Source: a virus. From it: a stretch of DNA of 32,790 nucleotides. Where the stretch lies: positions 1 through 32,790 of the IMG/VR virus record IMGVR_UViG_3300032294_002237; one strand, written 5' to 3'. Below are positions 14,904 through 23,246 of this stretch, piece by piece; within the stretch, counting starts at the first letter, position 1; every line of letters begins with the position of its first letter. A program made the position numbers and the translations under genes. Under the pieces are notes generated by a model. It saw nothing but the letters and a program-made list of their open reading frames with translations, was not told the origin of the DNA and did not search any database.

Positions 14904-15360
14904 TATATTAAAGCCAGTTGTCATACGATCTGTAGCCGATATACAAAGAGTAGTGGCAGAGTTTGATCCTGCTAAGAATATGCCCAGCGTTGAAGTACCT
15001 ATATCAACAATGTTAAACGAGACAGAGGGTGGTAAAAATATCACATATAGTGTTACTGCTACTACTAAATCCAGAAGCAAAAGAGATATTTTAATAGATG
15101 GTCTTACATTAATCCAAAAGAGGCAGGAAGCCGCCAGTTACTTAAGTGAGTCTGTTCAAGAAGTAGAAATAAACGGCCGCGTAGTAAGGCCGGTAGCACT
15201 GAGCAGCAATGTAAATGGTCAATCGTGGGTAGACACATTGATCAAACAATGGACCGGCGGCAGTCGGGATGGAGCAATCATCACTTGGGACATGAGCGAT
15301 GGCTACCAATACAGGTATGAAATCTTCGCCCACCGGCTTACTAGGGTTAGGCGGCAATGA
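14851..15360 (+). CDS. Hypothetical protein
   Basis: A 169-residue protein starting with a helix (EQLEQALQREQRKL) followed by a beta-rich part. There is a central helix ILIDGLTLIQKRQEAA and aromatic-rich C terminus (WDMSDGYQYRYEIF). TTGGAGG lies six bases before the ATG, inside the preceding gene, so the 53-base overlap is real. No recognised family; virion component is possible. Confidence 0.65.
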   Translation: MEQLEQALQREQRKLSPDILKPVVIRSVADIQRVVAEFDPAKNMPSVEVPISTMLNETEGGKNITYSVTATTKSRSKRDILIDGLTLIQKRQEAASYLSESVQEVEINGRVVRPVALSSNVNGQSWVDTLIKQWTGGSRDGAIITWDMSDGYQYRYEIFAHRLTRVRRQ

Positions 15361-15664
15361 GAGGTTGACACTACCTCCTCTAGCGTACCATAGGCCGAGA
15401 ACTCTATACACGCCAACATATGGTGATATAATCATATGGACAAAATGGTTTACTACTTGGTATGGCGTGGTAACTAATAATGTCGATGATCAGATAAATG
15501 TAATTTTCGAAGGGTTGCCCATATTGTTGTTTACCATGAATGAAGCAGAACAAGGTAAGAACACTTTTAATCTCAAGCTATCGGAAGTGAGAAATGCGAA
15601 GAACGGCAAATATTCAATCTTGCAACGAGACCCTACCACCAGAGAAAATATCTGGTACGTCTAG
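15299..15664 (+). CDS. Hypothetical small beta-rich protein
   Basis: The 121-residue product has a Pro/Gly-rich start and a central segment YGDIIIWTKWFTTWYGVVTN with strand character, then VIFEGLPILLFTMN. It resembles small barrel domains but I cannot name a family. The first ATG at 15299 overlaps the upstream gene by 62 bases; an ATG at 15317 is a second candidate. No strong Shine-Dalgarno is seen for either. Confidence 0.55.
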   Translation: MATNTGMKSSPTGLLGLGGNERLTLPPLAYHRPRTLYTPTYGDIIIWTKWFTTWYGVVTNNVDDQINVIFEGLPILLFTMNEAEQGKNTFNLKLSEVRNAKNGKYSILQRDPTTRENIWYV

Positions 15665-16244
15665 ACTTACGCTTCCTAAGATATTACCATACCCCCAAAT
15701 CGATATATTCGCTCATAATAGCCCTTTATGTAATATGTTTTGTTATGTGGTAAGATCTTATGGCGATAAAGGTATTTCGGTATTAATTTATAGGCATCAC
15801 GACACGGACCAGGTGGTGACTCTGTTTGGCGATTGGGCAGGAAATAGTATAGACTTAGTACAAGGGGTCGACGAAAATATCCAAAATTTATGCGTCGAAT
15901 TCATGAGATCCGAACTGATAAAGATACTAGAGTTGATGAGGGTGATAAAACTGGATCAAGCACAATATTACTTTGGGATAGACGAATCAGGTTTAGTCTT
16001 ATGTGATGTGCAGGTATCATTAAATAAGATGATCGGGCCAGGTATGGTCAAAGATGTTTTTGGTAAGGTGGTCAGGACGCAGGAGGTTATGAAGATTGAA
16101 ATATTAGACGAGAGAGCCGTAGATGCTATATTCAAAGGAGCCGGGTCATATGAAGGCGACTTGATACTCAAACCTTCAAAGTTTAAACTAGATCAGGTAG
16201 CAGGCCAGACATACAAGCCATTGTATGCGAAAGTGGTGCGGTAA
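15594..16244 (+). CDS. Hypothetical protein
   Basis: A 216-residue protein with an alpha/beta pattern and no recognised motifs. Residues 45-100 contain alternating strands (YVVRSYGDKGISVLIYRH) and the C-terminal 60 residues are rich in Lys, Val and Phe. The assigned start overlaps the previous gene by 71 bases, and the translation signal is weak, so the true start could be further in. It ends with a TAATG junction to the glycosyltransferase gene. Confidence 0.6.
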   Translation: MRRTANIQSCNETLPPEKISGTSRLTLPKILPYPQIDIFAHNSPLCNMFCYVVRSYGDKGISVLIYRHHDTDQVVTLFGDWAGNSIDLVQGVDENIQNLCVEFMRSELIKILELMRVIKLDQAQYYFGIDESGLVLCDVQVSLNKMIGPGMVKDVFGKVVRTQEVMKIEILDERAVDAIFKGAGSYEGDLILKPSKFKLDQVAGQTYKPLYAKVVR

Positions 16245-18187
16245 TGCCAGAATACGTAAACCCTAACCCATTTATGGTTGCGTTGGAGGGGCCAGACAGG
16301 ATAGTAATAAAGGTTAAACCATACTCGAAGATAATATTGCCTGAGTATTATGATATCTATGTGGCCAAAGGATTGATCAAGCCTGTCCATGCTGGCGGGC
16401 CAAATCTGCGGACACAAAGAGTCATACCACCACTGGTCAAAAGGATATCTAAGCCAAAGCCGAGGCCAGTTATTGAGTCAGATACCAATAAGATCAAAAA
16501 ACTACCACCTGATACGCCCAGGCATAGTGACTTATTGTTACATAGGGCAGTCGTGCCTCAGAAGAAGATCAAAGGCTTAAAGGAGAAAAAGAGTAAAACG
16601 CCAGCAAGTGGCAAGATCGTAGGCATATCTAGCCGGCGTAAAGGAATGGAGCTGTTGGCTCCATTCCTTAAAGGAAAGCGGATACCAATAAGCAATAACA
16701 TAGGTGTAGGCATCTTATCATATAATAGACTCAACTGTTTGAGAAGGTTGGTCACATCTATTAGACGCAACACAGATTTAAACAAAACCACAATTTTCAT
16801 AAGCGATGATGCCAGCACAGACCCTGAGCTATCCGCATATCTAGACGAGCTAAAATCGTCTGGAGATTTGGTAATAATGAAGAATGACCAGCGATTAGGT
16901 GTTGCTGGCAATAGTAACCGTCTCCTAAGGTGTTTGTCTAGATTCAAGTATGCTATATTGTTGAATGATGACGTAGAAGTGTTAGATCCCGGATGGGAAT
17001 ATTTTTATGCTAAGGCATTAGAACAAACAGGCATGCATCATTTCATGATGCGTCAGCCAGGTGTATATGGTGCTAAAGAAGGCACCGCTGTGATTTGTGG
17101 TGGGTTGACGTTAAATCGCGTAGACGACAAGCCTCATGGCGCTATATTGGCGTTCACACATTTGATGCTGTCTAAATGTGGGTTCTTTAATGAAAAATAT
17201 GGCTTATATGGTATGGAGCATATAGATTGGTCAGCAAAAGCGTGGGAGTTTGATTTGCAGCCCCGTGGATTTTTTGATGTAGGTGGGTCAAGCCGCTTTT
17301 TTATGTTGCATAATCAACCATCGGCGGTAAAGGACAGAGATGGTTTATTAAGGTCAGCCAAGGTGACCTTTGATACGAGGAAAGAAGGTGTTAGAGAGCT
17401 ACCTAGTCCGTCGACCGAATTGCCCGAGATTACATATATTATTCCTTATAGAGATTCAGATAGGAGTTTATCTATAAGGACAGTGGTTAATAATATCAGA
17501 GCACAAAGATTTCCGGTCATTAATGTGATCGTATCCGAACAAGATAACTTATCTAAACTATCAACAGAACGTTTAGTACCCATAGAATATATCCATACGC
17601 CGAGAGCAGATAACCCTTTGTTTAATAAATCTTACGCATTTAATCAAGCTGTATGCCGTGCACCAAATGACGCATTAATTTTACACGATGCTGATATGGT
17701 TACATTTGGTGATTATGCTCAGAAGATATGGGATATTCTACGGAAGTCAGACTCGTGCCATATAGGTGCTAGAGTACTGTACACTGATCAGTCATCTTGC
17801 GAGAACTTGAACACTACAGGAGAGCTATCAGACTTTGCTAAATGTGAAAGAGTAGTAGAATACTACGAGGGAGGATCAATAGCATGCACCAAGGATGCGT
17901 ACTGGAGTTGTGGTGCTTTTAATGAAGACTTCTGGGGGTACGGGTGTGAGGATTGTGACTTTTACACAAGATTATCTAGTGTAGGAAAGTGGCACGAAGA
18001 CAGGTACTACGACCTTGTCCACCTTTGGCATCCTCGAGTAGAAGGATGGAACTGCCATCATGATAAGAACAAGCAGCTAGAAGATGGCTTAAAATTACTG
18101 ACTGTGGCAGAGCGAGTTAAAGCTCAAATCGAACAGTTATCAAAGAACGGATATAATCGTTATTTACAGGAAGTAGGTCTACTATGA
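16244..18187 (+). CDS. Bifunctional GT2 glycosyltransferase with N-terminal extension
   Basis: A 647-residue protein with two GT-A domains. Residues 1-50 form a small separate beta-rich unit (ALEGPDRIVIKVKPYSKIIL), then a Lys/Pro-rich linker to about 150. The first GT2 domain runs 152-380 with GVGILSYNR, ISDDAS (186-191) and the nucleotide-sugar motif NDDVE (241-245). The second runs about 395-640 with ITYIIPYRDSD, the DxD motif HDADM (481-485), and WGYGCEDCDF (564-573), the pattern of the galactosyltransferase-7 C-terminal type. It would add two sugars in succession to a glycan. The N-terminal unit may attach it to another protein. It is cytoplasmic as no membrane segment is visible. Confidence 0.85.
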   Translation: MPEYVNPNPFMVALEGPDRIVIKVKPYSKIILPEYYDIYVAKGLIKPVHAGGPNLRTQRVIPPLVKRISKPKPRPVIESDTNKIKKLPPDTPRHSDLLLHRAVVPQKKIKGLKEKKSKTPASGKIVGISSRRKGMELLAPFLKGKRIPISNNIGVGILSYNRLNCLRRLVTSIRRNTDLNKTTIFISDDASTDPELSAYLDELKSSGDLVIMKNDQRLGVAGNSNRLLRCLSRFKYAILLNDDVEVLDPGWEYFYAKALEQTGMHHFMMRQPGVYGAKEGTAVICGGLTLNRVDDKPHGAILAFTHLMLSKCGFFNEKYGLYGMEHIDWSAKAWEFDLQPRGFFDVGGSSRFFMLHNQPSAVKDRDGLLRSAKVTFDTRKEGVRELPSPSTELPEITYIIPYRDSDRSLSIRTVVNNIRAQRFPVINVIVSEQDNLSKLSTERLVPIEYIHTPRADNPLFNKSYAFNQAVCRAPNDALILHDADMVTFGDYAQKIWDILRKSDSCHIGARVLYTDQSSCENLNTTGELSDFAKCERVVEYYEGGSIACTKDAYWSCGAFNEDFWGYGCEDCDFYTRLSSVGKWHEDRYYDLVHLWHPRVEGWNCHHDKNKQLEDGLKLLTVAERVKAQIEQLSKNGYNRYLQEVGLL

Positions 18188-19140
18188 AAGTCTTGCTTTG
18201 CCACAGGCCAGAAGGTGCATTTGGGTACATTTCGGACGGGTGGCAGAATGCTCTAAGAGACAAAGGACATGATACAAGAAGATGGGATGGGAAGCCACAG
18301 TCTTGGTACGAATTCGAGCCAGATCTGTATATCGGGTGCTCTGGTCATCAACAGCCTATCCCGAAATCTCGCAATTGTAAAGTGGCCATACACGTCAATC
18401 CATATGGGCCAGTAGAGATCAATGGTATCAATGAATCAGAGCAGAACGTTAAATGGGTCGTGGAACAAAAGCCAGATGTAGTATTTGGATATGGCCAAGA
18501 AGACGACCGATTGATATGGAGCGGATGGACGACCGAATACGGATTTGGTTGGGTGCCAATGCCCTGTGCAGCTGACACGGTCATATTCAAACAAATTAAA
18601 TCATACCAAGAACGTGATATAGATATGGTATATCTTGGTGGCAGGTGGCCGTACAAAGCAAAGACTATTGACACATACCTGATCCCTGCTATAGCTAATG
18701 CGAAAGAACGCCATAAGAAAGTGGCTTTACGAGGTTGGGGTGAGTGGCCTAAGGATCTATGTGATGGGATATTAGCCAGTGATCGGGCCAATGCATTTTT
18801 GAATAGTGGTAAGATCGGTCCATGTATTTCTGAGTTGCATACACAAATGTTCGGCATCGACATACCAGAACGGGCGTTTAAATTGGCGGCTTGTGGGACC
18901 TTAGTAGTCCACGACGCAGTGATGCACCTTAGAAGGTTGATCCCTTCGGTAGTAGTAGCAGCTAGTCCCGAGCATTTTGGCGAAATGTGTATGCATTACA
19001 TGAATAATGATGCTGAAAGAATAGCATTGGTTAAGAAGCAACAGGAAGAAGTATTAACAAGTCAGACCTATCACCACCGCATGTCCTCACTGTTGGCAGC
19101 ATTGGGAATGCACGAACAGGCTCGACAGATGATTGGGTGA
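18184..19140 (+). CDS. GT-B glycosyltransferase, CgeB-like
   Basis: The 318-residue protein begins with a Rossmann-type strand MKVLLCHRPEG and has a C-terminal domain with HTQMFGIDIPERAFKLAACGTLVVHD (about 220-245), the donor-binding region of GT-B group 1 enzymes related to CgeB. The middle segment DIDMVYLGGRWPYKAKT is the domain linker strand seen in that group. The start overlaps the previous stop by four bases. It is likely the third sugar-transfer step of the same glycan pathway. Confidence 0.78.
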   Translation: MKVLLCHRPEGAFGYISDGWQNALRDKGHDTRRWDGKPQSWYEFEPDLYIGCSGHQQPIPKSRNCKVAIHVNPYGPVEINGINESEQNVKWVVEQKPDVVFGYGQEDDRLIWSGWTTEYGFGWVPMPCAADTVIFKQIKSYQERDIDMVYLGGRWPYKAKTIDTYLIPAIANAKERHKKVALRGWGEWPKDLCDGILASDRANAFLNSGKIGPCISELHTQMFGIDIPERAFKLAACGTLVVHDAVMHLRRLIPSVVVAASPEHFGEMCMHYMNNDAERIALVKKQQEEVLTSQTYHHRMSSLLAALGMHEQARQMIG

Positions 19141-19144
19141 ATAA

Positions 19145-19789
19145 TTGGCCCTTGCGACTGATAAATATCTATTTTTGCATATCCCCAAGACCGGTGGGGT
19201 GTGGTTGTCTAGGATCCTACGCCAAATATCTAAACCTATTGAAGTAGGGCAGCAACATTCTCATTTCCCTCAATTATTACAGATATATGACGAGCAATGG
19301 TATAGGCAAAGATTTATATTTAGTATGGTGCGACATCCTATAACATGGTACCAATCTAGGTGGGCATTCAGAATGAAGCACGGTTGGCAACCAACTCATC
19401 CACTGGACTATAACTGTGCAAGTAACGATTTCAATCGATTTGTGGTTAATGCTTTAGAATACAAACCAGATGGTTGGTATAGCTATGAAATAGATCAATT
19501 TTTGAATGGTGTCCCTGGTGGTGTAAAACATATTATACGTTTAGAAGAAGGTATAAATGGAGTAGTTGAGGCATTAGATAAGATAGGATTGAATTACGAT
19601 CTACGTAGCATTAAAAGTATTGCTCGAACCAACGACTCAGATATGGGGTGTAAGCCATCAAAATATTGGGCAAGGTATGAACAAGACATATATAATCGAG
19701 TGATGAACGTAGAAAGAAGAGTAATAGATAGGTTTTATCCGACGTATAAGATCAATCCCACCGACCATGTAGGTCCACGTCCTTGGTGA
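19145..19789 (+). CDS. Sulfotransferase family protein
   Basis: The 214-residue protein carries FLHIPKTGGVWLSRIL near residues 10-25, the 5'-phosphosulfate-binding motif of sulfotransferase family 2 types, and FSMVRHPITWYQSRW near 59-73, the 3'-phosphate motif with the catalytically placed Arg-His-Pro. It starts at TTG, four bases after the previous stop, with GGGTGA upstream; no ATG lies near. It converges with and overlaps a minus-strand GT2 gene by 38 bases. Confidence 0.82.
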   Translation: MALATDKYLFLHIPKTGGVWLSRILRQISKPIEVGQQHSHFPQLLQIYDEQWYRQRFIFSMVRHPITWYQSRWAFRMKHGWQPTHPLDYNCASNDFNRFVVNALEYKPDGWYSYEIDQFLNGVPGGVKHIIRLEEGINGVVEALDKIGLNYDLRSIKSIARTNDSDMGCKPSKYWARYEQDIYNRVMNVERRVIDRFYPTYKINPTDHVGPRPW

Positions 19790-20501
19790 TATTGCGTTTC
19801 TTCCAAGCAATATATTCATCGTCACTATCGATATTTAGATGTTTGACCATCACATTGCTATTTATACCAACAAAAGCGTTGTGTCGATATGCTCTGGCAC
19901 ACAGAATGCCATCATCTGCCCCATACAATTGCTTGTCATAGAACATGCCAGTAGATTCAAAGAATCTAGTATCAATAATAAATAAAGGCCCAGCAGTATG
20001 TCTATTATGATATAGACCCGGATAATAGTCAAAGACCGGATTAAGATGAATAGGATTGTGCATCACCATTTGGTTAGACGTTTGATAGTCCCATGTCTGA
20101 TAATCGTGATTACAAATAGCTGGCGCTATCATCGCCACTTTTGTGGCTTGTTTTAAATAATAAAATGATCTAATAAGCTCGGTTAACCAGCCTTCGGAGA
20201 CCACTATATCAGCATCTATCGAAACGAAATGAGCCAATTGATTATGGATCATAACGGTAGGGTACCACTTATTAACTGAAGCCCCTTTGCCAATATTAGT
20301 ATCATTGGCGTAAATGGTGACATTAGGAAGATCACGATACTCATTCAGGTAAGAATCTATGTGGCCCATAGAATTATCTATAATCGATAGGTGGAATGGA
20401 CAATTAGTATTATCTAAGATCGACTGAATACAGTTAGAAAAATCATTTGGCCTATGATATGTGACCATTATGATTTGTGTAGGACTGGGGTCGAATAGCA
20501 T
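19752..20501 (-). CDS. GT2 glycosyltransferase
   Basis: The 249-residue protein is a compact GT-A enzyme. It shows IIMVTYHRPNDF near the start, SIIDNSMG, and SIDADIVVSEGW (about 93-104), the DxD metal and nucleotide-sugar motif. YGADDGILCARAYRH near the C terminus is the acceptor-region ED-like motif. It has no close Shine-Dalgarno; the ATG at 20501 is preceded by TATATAAAG, which may be a weak promoter. It lies on the opposite strand from its functional neighbours, so it has separate transcription. Confidence 0.8.
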   Translation of the reverse strand: MLFDPSPTQIIMVTYHRPNDFSNCIQSILDNTNCPFHLSIIDNSMGHIDSYLNEYRDLPNVTIYANDTNIGKGASVNKWYPTVMIHNQLAHFVSIDADIVVSEGWLTELIRSFYYLKQATKVAMIAPAICNHDYQTWDYQTSNQMVMHNPIHLNPVFDYYPGLYHNRHTAGPLFIIDTRFFESTGMFYDKQLYGADDGILCARAYRHNAFVGINSNVMVKHLNIDSDDEYIAWKKRNITKDVDLHGRWD

Positions 20502-20526
20502 ACTTTATATATGTTATGAAATAGTA

Positions 20527-20548
20527 GGAGCCGCCATCAGGCGGCTCC
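20527..20548 (-). terminator. GC-rich hairpin
   Basis: GGAGCCGCC and GGCGGCTCC form a perfect 9-bp stem with loop ATCA. It lies downstream of the minus-strand gene ending at 20587 and upstream of the GT2 start at 20501. It may end the first gene's transcript. There is no T-run, so a terminator call is moderate. Confidence 0.55.
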
Positions 20549-20586
20549 GGGTGCTAATGGTTGGCAATCAAGTGTGCCAGTATATA

Positions 20587-20817
20587 TCAACGAGACACAA
20601 ATGTGATTAATTTCTTCCTACCTAATTGCTGTAACTGGGCAAGATCAAGACGTAGCGTCTCGAGAGTGATCTGCGCACCAGGGACTATGGATGTTTGGTT
20701 GCTTACCTGGGATCGAAGGTCAGAATTTTCATTGGCACTGGCAGGACCGATCGAATTGACTAGGATTGGAATGATCTGGTTGGAGATGTTGGTTATGGTC
20801 GTAAGATTGCTGGCCAT
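20587..20817 (-). CDS. Small hypothetical protein (76 aa)
   Basis: AAAGGAGG lies about five bases before the ATG at 20817, one of the strongest ribosome sites in the window. The 76-residue product is Asn/Ser/Thr/Leu rich with a heptad-like C-terminal half (ITLETLRLDLAQLQQLGRKK), suggesting a helical bundle, perhaps a small virion or fibre-associated protein. It is divergent from the gene starting at 20857 and followed by a GC-rich hairpin. I recognise no family. Confidence 0.65.
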   Translation of the reverse strand: MASNLTTITNISNQIIPILVNSIGPASANENSDLRSQVSNQTSIVPGAQITLETLRLDLAQLQQLGRKKLITFVSR

Positions 20818-20856
20818 GTAAGCCTCCTTTGTAACGGTTATCGTAAAATTTGACCA

Positions 20857-21714
20857 ATGCCAGACTTTTCGGTAATTTGCTGTATTTCCCAACCTGACGT
20901 TTTTGACGAATGTCTGTTAAAATCGGTCTATGAGACTAGGGATGGATACGACGTAGAAATAATACCAATATTCAACCAAGATAATAGATACTCTGCTAGC
21001 AATGCATTAAACATTGGCGCGGATGTGGCTAGATCCGATAATCTGATATATGCGCATCAAGATGTCCGATTATTATATAATTGGTTTGATATTTTATCTG
21101 ACAATATAAGCAGAATGTCAGAAGGTTGGGCCGTATTAGGTTCGGCCGGCATAGATTTACAGTATGGAAGAGCCGATATAGGTAGATGGGGAGGTGCACT
21201 CAATCAGGATACCGTGGCCATAGGCTCTGTTTGGTTTGGTGACCCCATCCCTAATTCGCAACCAGATTGGGCTGGCACAAAACAGCTAGCGTTGGCTCAT
21301 TGCGTAGACGAGTGTTTGATGGTGGTTAATAAAAAGTCAGGGCTTAGATTTGATTCGATGTTCGATGGCTTTCACTTTTATGCAGTGGATCTGTGTCTAC
21401 AAGCAAGATCAGCTGCTTACCAGGTATATTGCACTTATTTGCCGATAGTACATTACGGTAAGTATTCAGCTAGTATATCAGATGACAATAGATATTGGCC
21501 ACAATTGCGATACTTGCACCAAAAATGGAAGATGAGATACCCAGAATTGTTAGGAACACATATGCATTGGGCCGACCAGGAACTCACAAGCTACATACCA
21601 ATGTCTATAGTATCTGATGATGGGCAAGAAGTTAAGATACGGGCAATGGGTATTTCCAACGTAAGGTTGACTACTGACCAGAGTAGAGGGATTTTAGACG
21701 TGCACAGACTATGA
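20857..21714 (+). CDS. GT-A glycosyltransferase-like protein
   Basis: The 285-residue product starts FSVICCISQPDVFDECLLKS, the first strand-helix of a GT2-type fold, and contains IYAHQDVRLL near residue 65-74 in the place of the DxD motif (HQDV). FDGFHFYAVDLCLQARSAAYQV followed by IVHYGKYSAS resembles the acceptor and histidine-containing segments of the Glyco_tranf_2_5 type. The start has no good Shine-Dalgarno. Together with the following gene it forms a pair overlapping by four bases. Confidence 0.72.
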   Translation: MPDFSVICCISQPDVFDECLLKSVYETRDGYDVEIIPIFNQDNRYSASNALNIGADVARSDNLIYAHQDVRLLYNWFDILSDNISRMSEGWAVLGSAGIDLQYGRADIGRWGGALNQDTVAIGSVWFGDPIPNSQPDWAGTKQLALAHCVDECLMVVNKKSGLRFDSMFDGFHFYAVDLCLQARSAAYQVYCTYLPIVHYGKYSASISDDNRYWPQLRYLHQKWKMRYPELLGTHMHWADQELTSYIPMSIVSDDGQEVKIRAMGISNVRLTTDQSRGILDVHRL

Positions 21715-22613
21715 TTAATGCAATAGTACTGTTACACCCACAATCTGCAGATTTGGTGCCGCGGAGCACATTTAACTCTAAGCTGGTTAAGTTGACGACT
21801 ATATCCTGCGGTGCTTCTAAAGTCAAGGGGGCTGACTTATCGGAAGCAGGCGATTTTTATCCGACCTATGCTGCTTGGAATTCAGCACTTTTCGAGACTT
21901 CCATAATATTAACTGTGTGGGAGCATGCCGATCGTTTGATAGGAGGTAACCACGTTGCCTTTCTTCATACAGACGTGCGCCCACACTTTCGACCACACAC
22001 GATATGGAATAAGATCGATAAATGGTTAGACAAGGATGACAGAGTGTCAGTGGCCCTTACAGCTCCCGCGGCCTATCAAAACATCTGGGAATCTATATTG
22101 ATCCAAGAGGATGCAAACCTAATACCTGATAAAGACCCATATAAGATTCATTGTTTTGACAATGGTGTGTATGTGTGGGACATAATTAAGAATTATGATC
22201 CGGACATTTATGAATGGGCATTCGATACACAGCCTCAGATGATATACAGTCATCAATTCGCTTGTACTAGGCAGACTCTAGATTATTTGGGTAATAAATT
22301 GATGAGTATTATCAGTAGATTAAGAATGAGGGATGTAGGATTTTGGACGCCGCATGTCTTCGAACGATTGATAGCTTTATATTTAGCATATAGGGCCAAG
22401 CCGATACTCACGACTGCTTTTTGGCACTATCAATCCTCTGGTGTGTACGGTCCAGGTGATCACAGCCTATACGGCCCTAGACCAGTCCGGTATTATAAGG
22501 TCAAGCGTCGCGGCCCTATAGGAGAATCGCATGCATCAATGAAAGAAAAGCTGCTTCCACAGATTCATACCAATCAGGAGCTAGATCCTCTATCGAATCT
22601 ATCCCGGCGTTGA
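21711..22613 (+). CDS. Putative glycosyltransferase, DUF4422-like
   Basis: The 300-residue protein has an AAWNSALFETSIILTVWEH segment followed by HVAFLHTDVRPHF, and later PHVFERLIALYL, an arrangement like the DUF4422 capsule-type glycosyltransferases (tyrosine/tryptophan-rich region, H-x-D metal site, then ERL). It overlaps its upstream partner by four bases. The assignment rests on pattern and context, and the HTD motif could be a metal site. Its 3' end overlaps a minus-strand gene by 98 bases. Confidence 0.55.
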   Translation: MINAIVLLHPQSADLVPRSTFNSKLVKLTTISCGASKVKGADLSEAGDFYPTYAAWNSALFETSIILTVWEHADRLIGGNHVAFLHTDVRPHFRPHTIWNKIDKWLDKDDRVSVALTAPAAYQNIWESILIQEDANLIPDKDPYKIHCFDNGVYVWDIIKNYDPDIYEWAFDTQPQMIYSHQFACTRQTLDYLGNKLMSIISRLRMRDVGFWTPHVFERLIALYLAYRAKPILTTAFWHYQSSGVYGPGDHSLYGPRPVRYYKVKRRGPIGESHASMKEKLLPQIHTNQELDPLSNLSRR

Positions 22614-22866
22614 TATCCAGTGGTATGATCACAGTTATCGTCTTGCTCTTCCAATCTAATATAGCAGGATCAATCCTGACATCCACGCCAAAAGGTAAGG
22701 TGGGCCGATCTTTGTGTGGTTTTCTTTTAACGACAGCGTAGATATAGGTGTCGAAGTGGATTATCTGACTGGGGATGGCTTCGATAAATGGCGAAGTTAT
22801 CCTTCTGGTCACCTTGATCTGTTGTGGTGATGGCGATCTCCTTTTCATGCGATATCTACTAGGCAT
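22516..22866 (-). CDS. Hypothetical beta-rich protein
   Basis: A 116-residue frame fills the space between two plus-strand genes. The sequence has protein-like features: IIHFDTYIYAVVKRKP, LDWKSKTITVIIPLDI and a helix YESVEAAFLSLMHAILL at the end. The ATG at 22866 lacks a clear Shine-Dalgarno; an ATG at 22848 is an alternative. It overlaps the convergent gene's end by 98 bases. I recognise no family. Confidence 0.5.
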   Translation of the reverse strand: MPSRYRMKRRSPSPQQIKVTRRITSPFIEAIPSQIIHFDTYIYAVVKRKPHKDRPTLPFGVDVRIDPAILDWKSKTITVIIPLDINAGIDSIEDLAPDWYESVEAAFLSLMHAILL

Positions 22867-22871
22867 CTGAA

Positions 22872-23198
22872 ATGACAGAAGCACAAGAATTAGCCGCCAG
22901 GGCAATCCGCATTCAACAAGAGATCGATCGCCTTACAGCTGAGTTAGTTCCTGTCAAGGAACAGCTTAGAGAATGGGCAGGTGGGAAGACCCAAGAAATA
23001 TTAGTCGCTGGATTAGGTAAAGTAAGTATCAGCGTGCCATACGCCGGAGGTGAGAAAAAATCTTGGGTCGTGGACGAGCAAAGATTTAAGCAAGATCCTG
23101 ATCTACTCAATAGATTAGTCGACGATGGTATAATAATAGAACACGTAAAGAAAATATCAGCTAGCGCTGCTAAGGTCACAATCAAATCAAATATTTGA
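22872..23198 (+). CDS. Hypothetical protein with N-terminal coiled coil
   Basis: The 108-residue protein starts with a strong coiled coil (residues 3-38, AARAIRIQQEIDRLTAELVPVKEQL) followed by a small beta-rich part. This arrangement recalls small phage nuclease-inhibitor or tail-chaperone-like proteins, but no specific family is recognised. It is divergent from the minus-strand gene starting at 22866, and precedes the tRNA-like element by about 50 bases. Confidence 0.6.
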   Translation: MTEAQELAARAIRIQQEIDRLTAELVPVKEQLREWAGGKTQEILVAGLGKVSISVPYAGGEKKSWVVDEQRFKQDPDLLNRLVDDGIIIEHVKKISASAAKVTIKSNI

Positions 23199-23246
23199 CG
23201 TATTAGAGTAATGGTGGAAGTGTGGTCGACCTTCATTGATCGACTA

